Shown: positions 34,572 through 43,451 of the stretch, piece after piece
How positions within the stretch are numbered: the first letter of the stretch is position 1
Layout: every line of letters begins with the position of its first letter
Assembly: GCA_043729195.1 (NCBI GenBank)
Contig: JAYTLR010000016.1
Coordinates: 62,001-126,000, forward strand
DNA from: Haloferula sp043729195
GTDB taxonomy: Bacteria; Verrucomicrobiota; Verrucomicrobiia; Verrucomicrobiales; Akkermansiaceae
Direction: 5' to 3'
Length of the DNA: 64,000 nucleotides
Made by a program: the position numbers and the translations under genes
Notes under the pieces: generated by a model
Seen by the model: only the letters and a program-made list of their open reading frames with translations
Databases searched by the model: none
What the model was told of the DNA's origin: nothing

Positions 34572-35792
34572 ATGGTGAAATCGGTGATGAATCTCCAGTT
34601 GAGTCGGAAACGGAAGGTTCCATCCCGGCGGGTTCGATGGGTGGCCGGGCCCGTGATGATCTGGATCGCGCTCGTTTCCGCGGTCCACAGCCAGTTGCCG
34701 GGGGTGTTGCCGGATGCGAAGGCCCGTCTGTTTCACCGACATGTCCTTTCTTTACCCGGTGCGCGACAGGCAGTGGTGGGTTGTGCGTTCTATGCCAACG
34801 TCCCGGCCTTGACCTTCGTCAGCGGGATCAACGTGGCGGATGAGTCGCAGGATTCGCGGGCTTTCATCACTGGGGTTTACGGGTTGCGGAGCGGGGATTT
34901 CCAGATGCGGCGGGCCTTCGACAAGGAGATCTTTTTCGAGCTGTTCGGGATCCCGTCGAAGGAGGTGAAAATCTACTACGAGGACCTGGACCGGAAGACC
35001 TTGCTCAAGCAGGCGGAGAGGTTGGTAACGGGAGAATTGCAGGGAGCGCTGGATCGCGGGCAGTTTGCTTCGCTGCGGGTCTATGGTGAGCTCGGGATGC
35101 CGCACAACGTGTTGCTGCTGGCGCATGGGAACGGGCGCTATCACTTCCACGACCCGACGACCGGGACGGTCCGTGTGGCTGGCGCGGCAGGCTTGGCGGC
35201 GAGGATGCTGACCGAATCGAAGCGCGGTGCTTCAAAGATCAAAAAACGATATTTCTCGAGCTATCATCTGGTGTCGCTCGGCGAGGCCGTGCCATCGGAG
35301 AAGATGCCGCTGCGGCTCGATCAACTGCCGGAGTCGCTGGAGATCCGGCTTGGCGAGAAACAACGCGGGCATTTGGCGAAGTGTCTGAAACCGATCGCGG
35401 TGCTGGCGGAGGGAGAGACCGGGCCGGAGGCCTGGATGAAGGCATTTCCAAGCATCGACTTTGCAGTCGTCACCAAAAAGACCGACGCCGGGATGAAGGC
35501 GATGAGTGTGATCGACCCGAAACTCGAGGGCCGCGATTTGCGCGGGCTGGTCCATATCGCGAAGCTGGCGCTCAACAGTTATCAGATCGGAGCCCGGGAG
35601 TCGCTGCCGGTGTGGTTCATCGACCAGCGGCCCTGCGTGGTCACCGGCTATGCACAGCCGGCGGGGGAGAAGGAATCGACGGTGACGATTTCCGACGGGG
35701 TAACGTCGCGGGTCCTGCCTTTGTCGGGGGCGCTGGCCGCGATCAAAGCCTCCGGGTCGCTGGTCGGCTATGCCGAGGTGCCGCGGAGGTGA
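34572..35792 (+). CDS. Unknown exported protein, possibly papain/C39-like fold (406 aa)
   Basis: A basic N-terminus and hydrophobic segment (RKRKVPSRRVRWVAGPVMIWIALVSAVHS) look like a signal peptide. A GCAFYANVPALTFV segment with Cys and a later HNVLLLAHGNGRYHFHDPTTG with His-Asp resemble the Cys and His/Asp stations of C39-type cysteine peptidases or their inactive relatives, but the similarity is weak. The C-terminal half (LRGLVHIAKLALNSYQIG...) is unassigned. ATG 34572 gives a normal signal; GTG 34539 and ATG 34587 are alternatives. Confidence 0.6.
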   Translation: MVKSVMNLQLSRKRKVPSRRVRWVAGPVMIWIALVSAVHSQLPGVLPDAKARLFHRHVLSLPGARQAVVGCAFYANVPALTFVSGINVADESQDSRAFITGVYGLRSGDFQMRRAFDKEIFFELFGIPSKEVKIYYEDLDRKTLLKQAERLVTGELQGALDRGQFASLRVYGELGMPHNVLLLAHGNGRYHFHDPTTGTVRVAGAAGLAARMLTESKRGASKIKKRYFSSYHLVSLGEAVPSEKMPLRLDQLPESLEIRLGEKQRGHLAKCLKPIAVLAEGETGPEAWMKAFPSIDFAVVTKKTDAGMKAMSVIDPKLEGRDLRGLVHIAKLALNSYQIGARESLPVWFIDQRPCVVTGYAQPAGEKESTVTISDGVTSRVLPLSGALAAIKASGSLVGYAEVPRR

Positions 35793-35816
35793 AGGTCGCG
35801 CGGTGAGGTCATCTCG

Positions 35817-36506
35817 CTAGAGCCACGACAGGATCCAGACGATCGCGGAGAAAGTCAGTTTCAGGGCATCGGCGACGTCTTCCGGGCCGGTCGAGGTTCC
35901 GCCGAAGGCCGTCTGCGTGTTGTCCATGCTCACGAAAGTCGGGGACCGCTTCAGCTCGGGCTTGGTGTCGTAGATCCGCTTGGTCCGCGTGGCTTCGTTC
36001 TTCTGGTAGATCAGTTTGCCGCCGGCACGCCACCACTCGGTCAGGCGGCGGAGTTCGCTGCCTTCCAGCCAGACGCCGTGGGCACCGCAGCGGTCGATGA
36101 CCACGCCGCTGCGGCCGCCGAAGTTGACGCGGCTCATCCACTCGGCGCACTTCGGGCACTTGCGGTAGGCGAGCGTCTCTTCCTGCGGGGCGTCGAGCTT
36201 GAGTTGTTCGAGGTGCGCCGGGTCAAGCCAGACGAGCGGGTTGGTTTGGGTGTCGAGCAGCGTTTCCAATTCGCCGGGATTGAAGAACATGCCGAAGCAG
36301 GTGGTGCAGCGTTCGATGCGGACATTCAGGTCGCCGTCGAATTCGATCACGTCGAGCGGGGTTGTGCAGTGCGGGCAGGGCAGGGAGGCATCGCTACCGA
36401 GATCGCGGAAATGGATCTGCCGCAGGTTCACGTCCTGGCGGACCCCGCAGAAGGGGCAAAAGGTCATCGTGCCATCGAGCCTCCCGCTGCAACTGGTGCA
36501 TTTCAT
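35817..36506 (-). CDS. Zinc-ribbon protein with TFIIB-type zinc finger (229 aa)
   Basis: Three Cys pairs are visible: CTSCSGRLDGTMTFCPFC at the N-terminus, CPHCTTPLDVIEFDG...CTTCFGMFFNPGELETLL (a zf-TFIIB pattern with the typical 'C..C.G.W/F...GEL' tail), and a second copy CPKCAEWMSRVNFGGRSGVVIDRCGAHGVWLEGSELRRL. A C-terminal hydrophobic segment (KLTFSAIVWILSWL) suggests membrane attachment. Function unknown. ATG 36506 is chosen because it precedes the first zinc motif directly; the frame is open upstream into the repeat. Confidence 0.75.
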   Translation of the reverse strand: MKCTSCSGRLDGTMTFCPFCGVRQDVNLRQIHFRDLGSDASLPCPHCTTPLDVIEFDGDLNVRIERCTTCFGMFFNPGELETLLDTQTNPLVWLDPAHLEQLKLDAPQEETLAYRKCPKCAEWMSRVNFGGRSGVVIDRCGAHGVWLEGSELRRLTEWWRAGGKLIYQKNEATRTKRIYDTKPELKRSPTFVSMDNTQTAFGGTSTGPEDVADALKLTFSAIVWILSWL

Positions 36507-36547
36507 GGCGTGGTTTTCCCGGAAAGCGGAACGCGGGTCAATCCTGT

Positions 36548-36625
36548 CAAGAGGGGTGCGGGCGGCTCGCCCGCATGGAAGCCTAGTTGGGAGGGAAACC
36601 GGGCGAGCCGCCCGGTCCCCTCTTG
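36548..36625. repeat. Inverted pair of REP-like hairpins (copies C and D)
   Basis: CAAGAGGGG (36548-36556) pairs with CCCCTCTTG (36617-36625). Just inside each arm is its own hairpin: TGCGGGCG-GCT-CGCCCGCA (36557-36575) and CCGGGCG-AGC-CGCCCGG (36599-36615). The two units face each other, as REP/BIME elements do. It lies between two minus-strand genes and could end or stabilise the transcript. Two more copies lie inside the Rhs gene. Confidence 0.8.
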
Positions 36626-36631
36626 GTCCGC

Positions 36632-37300
36632 TCAGTCCCGGTCGGCGACGAAGAGCGTGTGGGTGATCTTCTTCGCCTGCGGGTAGGCTTTGGCTCCGAC
36701 GCACTCGACCTGCTTGAAGACGCGGCCGAGGGATTCGGCGAAGTGCTTGTCGCGGTTGGCGGACCAGAAAACGACGCGGCCTTGCGGGTGGAGGGCGGAC
36801 TTGGTGCGGGTGAGGCCGCTGCGGTTGTAAAGGCGCGCATTGCCCTGCTGGACGAGCGGGTCGGGGCTGTTGTCGACGTCCAACAGGATGGCGTGGTAGC
36901 GGTCCTGGCCGCAGCGGTCGATGAGTTCGGCGACGTCGCGGACATGGATGCGAACGCGGGGGTCATCGAGCGGGCCGCCGTTCACGGACTGGAGGAACTC
37001 GCGGTTCCAGGCGACGATCTCGGGGAGCAACTCGGCGACATCGACGATGGCGTCGGGCGGCGAGAGCTCGAGCACGCGGCGCAGGGTGAAGCCGAAGCCG
37101 AGGCCGCCGATGAGGATGCGCGGTTTTGCGGGGAGGGTTGAGCAGGCGAGCTCCGCCATGTGCTGCTCCGAGTAGGACGCGGTGGTGCTCATGAGCGGCA
37201 CGCCGCCGATCTTGAGATAGTGCTGGCCGTCGTGCTCCTGGAGCACCATCAGGGCGCCATCGGGCGTGCGGCAGGAGGCGAGCGTGGTGGTGACCTTCAT
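36632..37300 (-). CDS. Spermidine-synthase-like methyltransferase-fold protein (222 aa)
   Basis: After a short N-terminal strand region (LMVLQEHDGQHYLKIGGVPLMSTTASYSEQHMAELA), the Rossmann core starts at RILIGGLGFGFTLRRVLE (SAM-type GxGxG). VDVAELLPEIVAWNREFL holds the acidic residue after strand 2, and HAILLDVDNSPDPLV the substrate-side Asp, as in spermidine/spermine synthases and fused relatives. Whether it makes a polyamine is not clear. Start ATG 37300 overlaps the stop of the SGNH gene by 4 bases, so they are one operon. Confidence 0.75.
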   Translation of the reverse strand: MKVTTTLASCRTPDGALMVLQEHDGQHYLKIGGVPLMSTTASYSEQHMAELACSTLPAKPRILIGGLGFGFTLRRVLELSPPDAIVDVAELLPEIVAWNREFLQSVNGGPLDDPRVRIHVRDVAELIDRCGQDRYHAILLDVDNSPDPLVQQGNARLYNRSGLTRTKSALHPQGRVVFWSANRDKHFAESLGRVFKQVECVGAKAYPQAKKITHTLFVADRD

Positions 37301-37974
37301 CCGCGGCGGGTATCGTGTTGGGCCGGCAGCAATGGCATGAGGGCCTGGAACCAGCGGGCGGCCATCCTGGCGGCACCTTGTGCGTTCGGGTGGACGAGGT
37401 CGGCGACGGCATCGGTCCTCCAATCGAAGCCGGTGGCCTGGTCGACGAGGATGACGCGTTGATCCGGTCGATGGAGTTTGGTGGCGAGTTTGGCGAGTTG
37501 TTGGTTCAGCTCGGGAAGATAACTGTATTTCGGCAGCTTGCCGCTGGTGATGACCTGGGCGAGGAGGATGGTGACCTTGGGGTTGGCCTTGCGGGCGTTG
37601 GCGATCATCGACTCAGTGGCGAGGAGGATGCCGGGGACCGGTTTCTCTTCCGCGAAGTGATTGTGGCCGGCGTGGATCAGCACAATGTCGGCGGGCGTGG
37701 CGGCATGGAAGCCGGTGTAGAGTTCCGCGATCTGTTCGGCATTCTTTCCGCCATAGCCGCCGTGGCGGAGGCCGGCGGGCGCTTCCTTGGGGCCGACGAA
37801 GGTGACGTCGTGGCCCGCATCCTTCAGCAGCTTCGCAAGACCGGGTCGATAGCAAAGCTGGCCGCCGCCCTCGGTGATCGAGTCACCGATCGGCAGGATT
37901 TTCACCGGCTCCGCGCGGACGACGGCGAGACCGGCAAGCAGCAGGAGAAGGTGGAGTCGGACGGCTCGGATCAT
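37297..37974 (-). CDS. Secreted SGNH/GDSL-family hydrolase (225 aa)
   Basis: A signal peptide (RLHLLLLLAGLAVVRA) precedes the SGNH core: block I GDSIT with the nucleophilic Ser, a Gly block (RHGGYGGKNAEQI), block III HAGHNH with Asn, and block V DLVHPN carrying the catalytic Asp/His (D..H). These enzymes are esterases or carbohydrate acetylesterases acting outside the cytoplasm; the acyl substrate is unknown. Directly followed, with a 4-base overlap, by the spermidine-synthase-like gene. Confidence 0.88.
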   Translation of the reverse strand: MIRAVRLHLLLLLAGLAVVRAEPVKILPIGDSITEGGGQLCYRPGLAKLLKDAGHDVTFVGPKEAPAGLRHGGYGGKNAEQIAELYTGFHAATPADIVLIHAGHNHFAEEKPVPGILLATESMIANARKANPKVTILLAQVITSGKLPKYSYLPELNQQLAKLATKLHRPDQRVILVDQATGFDWRTDAVADLVHPNAQGAARMAARWFQALMPLLPAQHDTRRG

Positions 37975-38004
37975 GTGCGATCAGATACGTGGTTCTAACA
38001 ACTT

Positions 38005-39132
38005 TCAACGCGAGGCCGCATCATGGAAGATACGGCGGACTTCAGAGCCGTCGGAGTTGGGGAAGTTCGCCCGCTGGACCATCAGCAGATGGACGCGTTT
38101 CTTCACGGGGTCGATCCACACCTGGGTGCCGTAGGCTCCACCGTGGCCGTAGGTGCCGGGCGAGAGGGTGACGGTGACGTTTTGGGGTTCGCGGACGACG
38201 CACCAGCCGAGGCCCCAGCCGTTGCCGGGGGTGAAGCCGGTGACGAGGTCGCCGCTCTGGACGGTGGTCATTTGTTGGACGGACTTTTCCGAGAGATAAC
38301 GTTTTCCATCAAACTCGCCGCCGCGGAGGATCATCCGGGCGAACTTCGCGTAGTCGGCGGCGGTGGAGAACAGTCCGCCGTTGGCCCGCGGGTAGCGTTC
38401 GCGGCTGGTGACCGGCGCGTTGCCGAGGAACATCAGGCCGGACTTCTCAAGCTCTCCGGCGGCGGTCCGGGCGTAGGACACGGCGATCCGCCGGGCCTGC
38501 TCGTCGGTCGGGTAGAAGGTGGTGTCCTTCATGCCGAGCGGGGCGAAAAGTTGCTGGTCGAGGAAGGTCGCGAAGTCCTGGCCGGAGACCACTTCCACGA
38601 CCCGGGCGGCGGTGTTGATTCCGGTCTGGCAATACTGCCATTTGGAGCCGGGCTTGAACTGGACGGGCTTTGCGAGGATCAGTGGCATCAGGTCGTTCAA
38701 GGTCTTGATGCTGCCGGATTCCTGCGGAGTCACCTCGCTCAAGCCGGAGCTGTGGGTGAGGCATTGCTTGAGGGTGACGACGACTTCCTTGCCGGCGGCA
38801 TCCTTGAGTCCTTTGAACCCGGGGAGGTATTTTGAAACGGGATCATCGACGGAGAGCTTGCCGGCATCTTGCAGCATCATCACGGCGGTGCCGGTGACGG
38901 GCTTGGTCATCGAGGCGATCCAGAAGATCGAGTCGATCTTCATCGGGATCTTCTTTTCGAGGTCGGCGTCGCCGTTGGCGGCGAGGTGGAGGATTTCGTC
39001 CGGACCGGCGACCAGCGTGACGGTGCCGGCGATCTCCTTCGCGGCGATGGCCCCGTCCATGGTCTGGAGGATGAGGGGCATGGTCTGCGCATGAGCGATG
39101 GATAGGCAGGCGAGGAAGATGATGGGTTTCAT
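38005..39132 (-). CDS. Secreted serine hydrolase, beta-lactamase family (375 aa)
   Basis: Signal peptide KPIIFLACLSIAHA is followed by a class C beta-lactamase/D-Ala-D-Ala peptidase-like domain. The S-x-x-K nucleophile is in IASMTKPVTG, the second motif Tyr is in WQYCQTGIN (Y-C-Q, not the usual Y-x-N of true lactamases), and the third is GHGGAYGT (H-G-G type). The pattern fits an esterase or peptidase of the EstB type more than an antibiotic-hydrolysing enzyme. ATG 39132 is chosen for the signal peptide. Transcribed alone. Confidence 0.85.
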   Translation of the reverse strand: MKPIIFLACLSIAHAQTMPLILQTMDGAIAAKEIAGTVTLVAGPDEILHLAANGDADLEKKIPMKIDSIFWIASMTKPVTGTAVMMLQDAGKLSVDDPVSKYLPGFKGLKDAAGKEVVVTLKQCLTHSSGLSEVTPQESGSIKTLNDLMPLILAKPVQFKPGSKWQYCQTGINTAARVVEVVSGQDFATFLDQQLFAPLGMKDTTFYPTDEQARRIAVSYARTAAGELEKSGLMFLGNAPVTSRERYPRANGGLFSTAADYAKFARMILRGGEFDGKRYLSEKSVQQMTTVQSGDLVTGFTPGNGWGLGWCVVREPQNVTVTLSPGTYGHGGAYGTQVWIDPVKKRVHLLMVQRANFPNSDGSEVRRIFHDAASR

Positions 39133-39332
39133 TGGGGAATCAGGGTATTGAGGAATTGGGAGATTATGGAATTGGGGGGCTGGTAATGCTGAGGCGACGG
39201 GGCACCTGTTACGATTCATTTGCTTCCCTTGGGCGTCGGACCGTCCAAGCCGACTAAAGATCGGCGCTCCCTTCTGAGCCGAGGTGATTTTCGATCCACC
39301 ATCTGCCATCTGCGATCTTTGATTCCATGGCC
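39133..39332. other. 200-bp spacer with low-complexity and hairpin sequence
   Basis: Repeats of GGAATTGGG/ATTGAGGAATTGG type occupy about 39135-39180. A 5-bp hairpin GCCGA-CTAAAGA-TCGGC lies at 39249-39265 within a stretch that looks like a dispersed intergenic element. No gene is seen. Confidence 0.45.
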
Positions 39333-41204
39333 TTACTTCTTCGTCGGATCGTAGAAGATGCGGACTTCGGCTTTTTCGCCGCCGAGGAGTTGCTGGGCTC
39401 GCTTGAGGGCGCCGCGGGTGGAGAGGTTGGGGTTGCTGGGGCGATTGAGGAAGATGTTGCTTTCGCCCTTCTTGCGGTCAGCGCCGTGCTGGATGGTTTC
39501 GAGGACGCCGGAGTTCTTGAGGACGCGGTAGACGTCGCGGGTGGCGCCGGAGATCAATACGTGGCGGTCGTTGGCGCGCATGAACTTGATCAGGTCATCG
39601 AGGGCGAGCACCGAGGTGGCGTCGAGGTGGCGGGCGTTCTTGAGGCGGAGGATGAGGATGCTCAGGGAGGGATCGGCGGCGGTGCGCTGGATCTGGGTGC
39701 GGAAGAGTTCCGCGGCGCCAAAGAAGAGGTCGCCTTCGACGTGGACGATCGAGATCGCGGGATTGGGCCGCTGGCGTTTTTCGCCCATCTGGCGGAGTTC
39801 ACCGGCGTCGCTGAACTCGTATTCGACGAGATGGGGGCGGCTGGCTTTGCGGAGGAAGAGGGTGATGGAGAGGGCGACGCCGATGAAGATGGCGACATCG
39901 AGCGGAGCGATCAGTGTGGCGAAGAACGTGGTGATCAGCACCGCGGCGTCGTCCGGCGTCGAACGCAGGCAGACGCGGATGTTGTAGCGGCTGATCAGGG
40001 CGAGGGCGATGGCGATGACGAGGGCGGCGAGGGCGGATTTGGGGACGTGGCCGATGAGGTCGACGCCGAATTTTGGAAGCCAGGCGATGAGCAGGGCGAC
40101 AGACAGGACGATGGTGCCGGAATACACCGAGGACATCCGGGTGATGGCACCGGAGGTGAAGTTGAGCGACGAGCGGAGCAAGGAGCCGGAGGCGGGCATG
40201 CCGCCGGCGATGGCCGAGGCGACGTTCGCCGCGCCGACGGCGAACATGTCCTGGTTCACATCGCAGCGGTCGCCGGAGCGGGAGGCGATGGTTTTCGCCA
40301 TCAGCGTGTTTTCCAAGCAGGCGAGGAAGGCGATGGCGAGCGCGACGCCGAAGAGTGCCGAGATGTCCTCGAAAATGCCCTCGCGGGCGAGGGAGGGGAA
40401 TGACGGGATGAGGTCCTGCGGGGTGAAAGTGCTGAAGCGTGCGACGCCGGCGAAGGAGCTGTTACCCTGAAGGATCAGGGTGCCGAAGACCGCGGAGACG
40501 GCGATCAGGACCAGTGCGAGATTGGGCCAGCGCGGTTTCCATTTCTTCATGAAGTGGAACGCGGTGAAAGCGACCGTGCCGATCAGCAGCGGTGCCCAGG
40601 AGGCGGAGGGCAGGGCACGGATCAGGGCCTCGACGAGGCCGATGAAGGTGCTGGGGCGGAGTTCGTCCACCTCGCCGGCGATGCCGAGGAGGTGTTTGAA
40701 CTGATTGGTCATGATTAGCACGGCGGCACCGGAGACGTAGCCGACGAGGACCGAGCGGGAGATGTATTGGAGGAGGTCGGCGACGCGGAGCAGGGCCCCG
40801 ACGAGGCAGAAGAGGCCGACCATCAGGACGAGCAGCGGGACGAGTTGGATTTCGCGTGCGGCGAGGCCGGGCTGCATCGCGAAAAAGCCGAAGAGCATGA
40901 AAGCGGTGGCATTCGTCGGCCCGAGGATGGTGTGGCGCGAGCCGGCGAAGAAGGGCGCGATGATCGAGGCGGTGGCCGAGCAGGCGATGCCGAAGACGAT
41001 GGGCAGCTCGGCGATGGCGGCGTAGGCGATGCCCTGCGGGATATCGAGCATCGAGACATTGAGCGCGGCTTTGCCATCGGCGCGGAATTTCTCGCGGCTG
41101 TAGCGGCGCAGGACGCCGGCGATGGGCAGGGGATCGAGTTTTCCTTCCCGGAAGAACCCGCCGAGTCGTCGGAGGATTCGGCGGGGTTGGAAATGGGAAC
41201 TCAT
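39333..41204 (-). CDS. SulP family anion transporter with STAS domain (623 aa)
   Basis: About ten to fourteen membrane helices carry SulP signatures: NVSMLDIPQGIAYAAIAELP, GPTNATAFMLFG and NQDMFAVGAANVASAIAGGMPASGSLLRSSLNF. A cytoplasmic STAS domain follows (about residues 470-570; SILILRLKNARHLDATSVLALDDLI). SulP proteins carry sulfate, bicarbonate or other anions, often with H+ or Na+; substrate not determinable. A further 50 residues follow the STAS domain. The gene starts 16 bases after the LptF/LptG-type permease gene and is likely in its operon. Confidence 0.9.
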   Translation of the reverse strand: MSSHFQPRRILRRLGGFFREGKLDPLPIAGVLRRYSREKFRADGKAALNVSMLDIPQGIAYAAIAELPIVFGIACSATASIIAPFFAGSRHTILGPTNATAFMLFGFFAMQPGLAAREIQLVPLLVLMVGLFCLVGALLRVADLLQYISRSVLVGYVSGAAVLIMTNQFKHLLGIAGEVDELRPSTFIGLVEALIRALPSASWAPLLIGTVAFTAFHFMKKWKPRWPNLALVLIAVSAVFGTLILQGNSSFAGVARFSTFTPQDLIPSFPSLAREGIFEDISALFGVALAIAFLACLENTLMAKTIASRSGDRCDVNQDMFAVGAANVASAIAGGMPASGSLLRSSLNFTSGAITRMSSVYSGTIVLSVALLIAWLPKFGVDLIGHVPKSALAALVIAIALALISRYNIRVCLRSTPDDAAVLITTFFATLIAPLDVAIFIGVALSITLFLRKASRPHLVEYEFSDAGELRQMGEKRQRPNPAISIVHVEGDLFFGAAELFRTQIQRTAADPSLSILILRLKNARHLDATSVLALDDLIKFMRANDRHVLISGATRDVYRVLKNSGVLETIQHGADRKKGESNIFLNRPSNPNLSTRGALKRAQQLLGGEKAEVRIFYDPTKK

Positions 41205-41220
41205 GGCAGGGTCCCGGGAT

Positions 41221-42330
41221 TCAGCGGAAGCGGGCGCGGCGGAGCAGGTAGAGGCCGAGGAGCACGCAGGCCACATTGGGCGCCCAGGTGGCGATGAGGA
41301 CGCCTCTTTCCGTGCTGCCGCCCATCATGCCGCAGACGAAATAGGCGGCCCCGATCAGCAGGCTGAGGATCAGGCCGGTCGAGGTGTCCTTGCGGCGGGT
41401 CTTGATGCCGAGGGGAATGCCGATGAAGGCGAAGGCGAGGCAGGCAAACGAGGAGGCGTAGCGGCGCTGGATTTCCGCCCAGTAGCGGCCGATGCGGTAT
41501 TTCGCGGGCCAGTGCGGGTTTTCGGCGATGAGGTCGCGGATCTCCTGGTTGGTTTTTGAAGCGGGGCGTTCCTTGCGGAGGGCGAACTCGAAGGGCAGGA
41601 CCAGAGGCACCGCCTCGCTGGACTGGACGAACTGGGGGATTCCCTTTTCATCGGTGGTCTCGAACATCGCGTCGTAGAGGTGGAAGCGGAACTCGCGCTT
41701 GTCGTCATCGATCACCGCCTCGGCGCGCATGGCGTGGACGTAGATGTCGGCGGCCGCCGGCTGGCTGCTGTCGTGGATCTTGAAGAGGTGCATCCCCTGC
41801 ATGGTGGACCCGTCGGATTTCTCGATGTAGGCGCGAACGTCCTTGAGGCTGTCTTCGAGCCGTTCGAGGCCGTCCTGTTCAGCGGCGGCGCTGAGCATGC
41901 TGCGGGGATCCTTGAAGAAGGCCTTGATGGCGATCTGGTCGGCTCCCTGGCTGGAGCGCGGGGCAACTTCCACATTGAGCCAGAGGCAGAGGGCGGAAAG
42001 GGCGGCACCGATCACGAAGACCGGGGCGGCGATGCGGGTCAGGCTGATGCCGGCGACGCGGAAGCCGGTGAGCTCATGGTCCGAGGACATCCTGCCGAAG
42101 ACCAGCAGGACGGCCGAGAGGAAGGCCCAGGGGATCGTGTAGATCAGCGAAAAGGGGATCACGCTGAGGACGAACTCGCCGATGATCGAGGGCGGGGCGC
42201 CGAAGTCCACCAGCAGCGGGCGGATCTTCTGGAACAGGGTGCCCATCACCAGGATGGTGCTGAGGAGGACGATGGCGAAAAGCGTTCCGACGAGGACTTG
42301 GCGGCCGATGTAGCGGTCGAAGAGACGCAT
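41221..42330 (-). CDS. LptF/LptG family permease (369 aa)
   Basis: LptF/G permeases, with ATPase LptB, extract lipopolysaccharide from the inner membrane and feed it to the LptC-A-D bridge. The layout fits: RLFDRYIGRQVLVGTLFAIVLL at the N-terminus, two more helices, a large periplasmic beta domain (about residues 130-260) and three C-terminal helices (SFACLAFAFIGIPLGI, LSLLIGAAYFVCG). LptF and LptG cannot be told apart safely here. The outer-membrane partner lptD lies 2.2 kb away on the same strand. Confidence 0.85.
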   Translation of the reverse strand: MRLFDRYIGRQVLVGTLFAIVLLSTILVMGTLFQKIRPLLVDFGAPPSIIGEFVLSVIPFSLIYTIPWAFLSAVLLVFGRMSSDHELTGFRVAGISLTRIAAPVFVIGAALSALCLWLNVEVAPRSSQGADQIAIKAFFKDPRSMLSAAAEQDGLERLEDSLKDVRAYIEKSDGSTMQGMHLFKIHDSSQPAAADIYVHAMRAEAVIDDDKREFRFHLYDAMFETTDEKGIPQFVQSSEAVPLVLPFEFALRKERPASKTNQEIRDLIAENPHWPAKYRIGRYWAEIQRRYASSFACLAFAFIGIPLGIKTRRKDTSTGLILSLLIGAAYFVCGMMGGSTERGVLIATWAPNVACVLLGLYLLRRARFR

Positions 42331-42579
42331 GAGTGTGGGGAGTTTGGGGCGAGGGGCGCTTTCTGTCGAGAGGGAGTTCGGGGCGGGTGCAAGCGGGAGA
42401 AGGCGAATCTTTCGCGGAATCCCCTAACGGTTAGCGAATGTGGCTGAAATTCCTTGCCGGGGTGGGGGAGCTTGCTTTCCTAGCCGCCGAATCGTTCGGG
42501 GTAACCGGGCGATGACAATCCTCATCACGGCGGTACGGAGCTTGCTCCCCGCCTTCCCAGCCAGCCCGACACTCACGAC
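42331..42579. other. Divergent intergenic region
   Basis: No gene seen. GGGGGAGCTTGCTTTCC (42464-42480) and GGAGCTTGCTCCC (about 42537) share GGAGCTTGCT; the second is a perfect short hairpin. A TAGCCG at 42481 could be a -10 element, far from the next ATG. Confidence 0.35.
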
Positions 42580-43239
42580 ATGCTTTCGTCCCGTATCACC
42601 GGTGAAACCGGCAACCTTTCGTTCCAATCCCGGCGCGGTGCCCTCGGCACCCTCGGAGCCGGGGCACTCGCTCTGATCGGCAGTTCTCTTCCCGCATCAG
42701 CGTTTTTCTCGAAGAAACCGGGCACGCCCCGGGTCATCGTGAACGGTGGCGGCAGTGCGGCGGTGGCTGATCTTTCCGATCTGCCGGCCGAGTGGGTCGC
42801 GCGGCAAGGTTCGAATCTCAAGGTGTATGCCGGTTATCTCGGTAGTCTCAAGCTTCAGCGACTGACGGTGCATCAGGTGATCGAGGCCCATGCCAAGCAG
42901 CGCGGGACGGTGTGGAACACGCTGCCGCCGCGAGCCTTGTGGCGGCAGATGGTGCCGACCTTGAGGGTGATCGACCGGCTTTGCCAGGAGATGGAGCAAC
43001 CGGTGACGGAGATCGTTTCCGCCTACCGCTGTCCGGCTTACAACGCCCGCTGTGCCGGAGCCCGCAGCGGGTCCTGGCATCAGGCGAACGTGGCGGTGGA
43101 CGTCAAGTTCGCCGTGGCGGCTTCGACGGTGGCGCAGACCGCCCGCACGCTGCGGTCGCGCGGCTTGTTCCGCGGCGGAGTGGGGCGCTATTCGGGCTTC
43201 ACCCACATTGACACGCGGGGCCAGAACGTGGACTGGTGA
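42580..43239 (+). CDS. YcbK-like (DUF882 / peptidase M15) cell-wall protein with Tat-type signal (219 aa)
   Basis: SRRGALGTLGAGALALIGSSLPASA is a Tat-type signal with paired Arg. The C-terminal domain (about 100-219) has the YcbK/DUF882 pattern: SAYRCPAYNARC, SWHQANVAVDVKF with the zinc-binding H..D pair, and FTHIDTRGQNVDW with the third His and Asp. Family members are zinc peptidases of the M15 type or inactive relatives that act on peptidoglycan cross-links. It is followed by a strong terminator and probably stands alone. Confidence 0.85.
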   Translation: MLSSRITGETGNLSFQSRRGALGTLGAGALALIGSSLPASAFFSKKPGTPRVIVNGGGSAAVADLSDLPAEWVARQGSNLKVYAGYLGSLKLQRLTVHQVIEAHAKQRGTVWNTLPPRALWRQMVPTLRVIDRLCQEMEQPVTEIVSAYRCPAYNARCAGARSGSWHQANVAVDVKFAVAASTVAQTARTLRSRGLFRGGVGRYSGFTHIDTRGQNVDW

Positions 43240-43274
43240 TATGGCGCGGCTTTGCCCCGATCCGGAAATGCCAC

Positions 43275-43315
43275 GGGCACCGGAGAGAGGGGTATTCTCC
43301 GGTGCCCGGGGTTTT
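43275..43315 (+). terminator. Rho-independent terminator after the YcbK-like gene
   Basis: A perfect 11-bp stem (GGGCACCGGAG at 43275-43285, CTCCGGTGCCC at 43297-43307) with an 11-base loop is followed by GGGGTTTT. Confidence 0.8.
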
Positions 43316-43451
43316 CGACAAGGAGACCTGACCAGTTCCTTTTTCGCACATCCGCTGGCCACCCACGGCCGGCTTGATGGCGGGGGCAAACTAGCACTCG
43401 CTGACGGGGCGGGTAGTCCGTCATCGCGTGGGGTGGAGCGATCGGTCGCGC

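Noticed and set aside
38005..39132. Annotation as an antibiotic-resistance beta-lactamase
   Set aside because: The second motif is Y-C-Q, not Y-x-N, and the C-terminal motif is HGG, as in esterases/peptidases of the fold.
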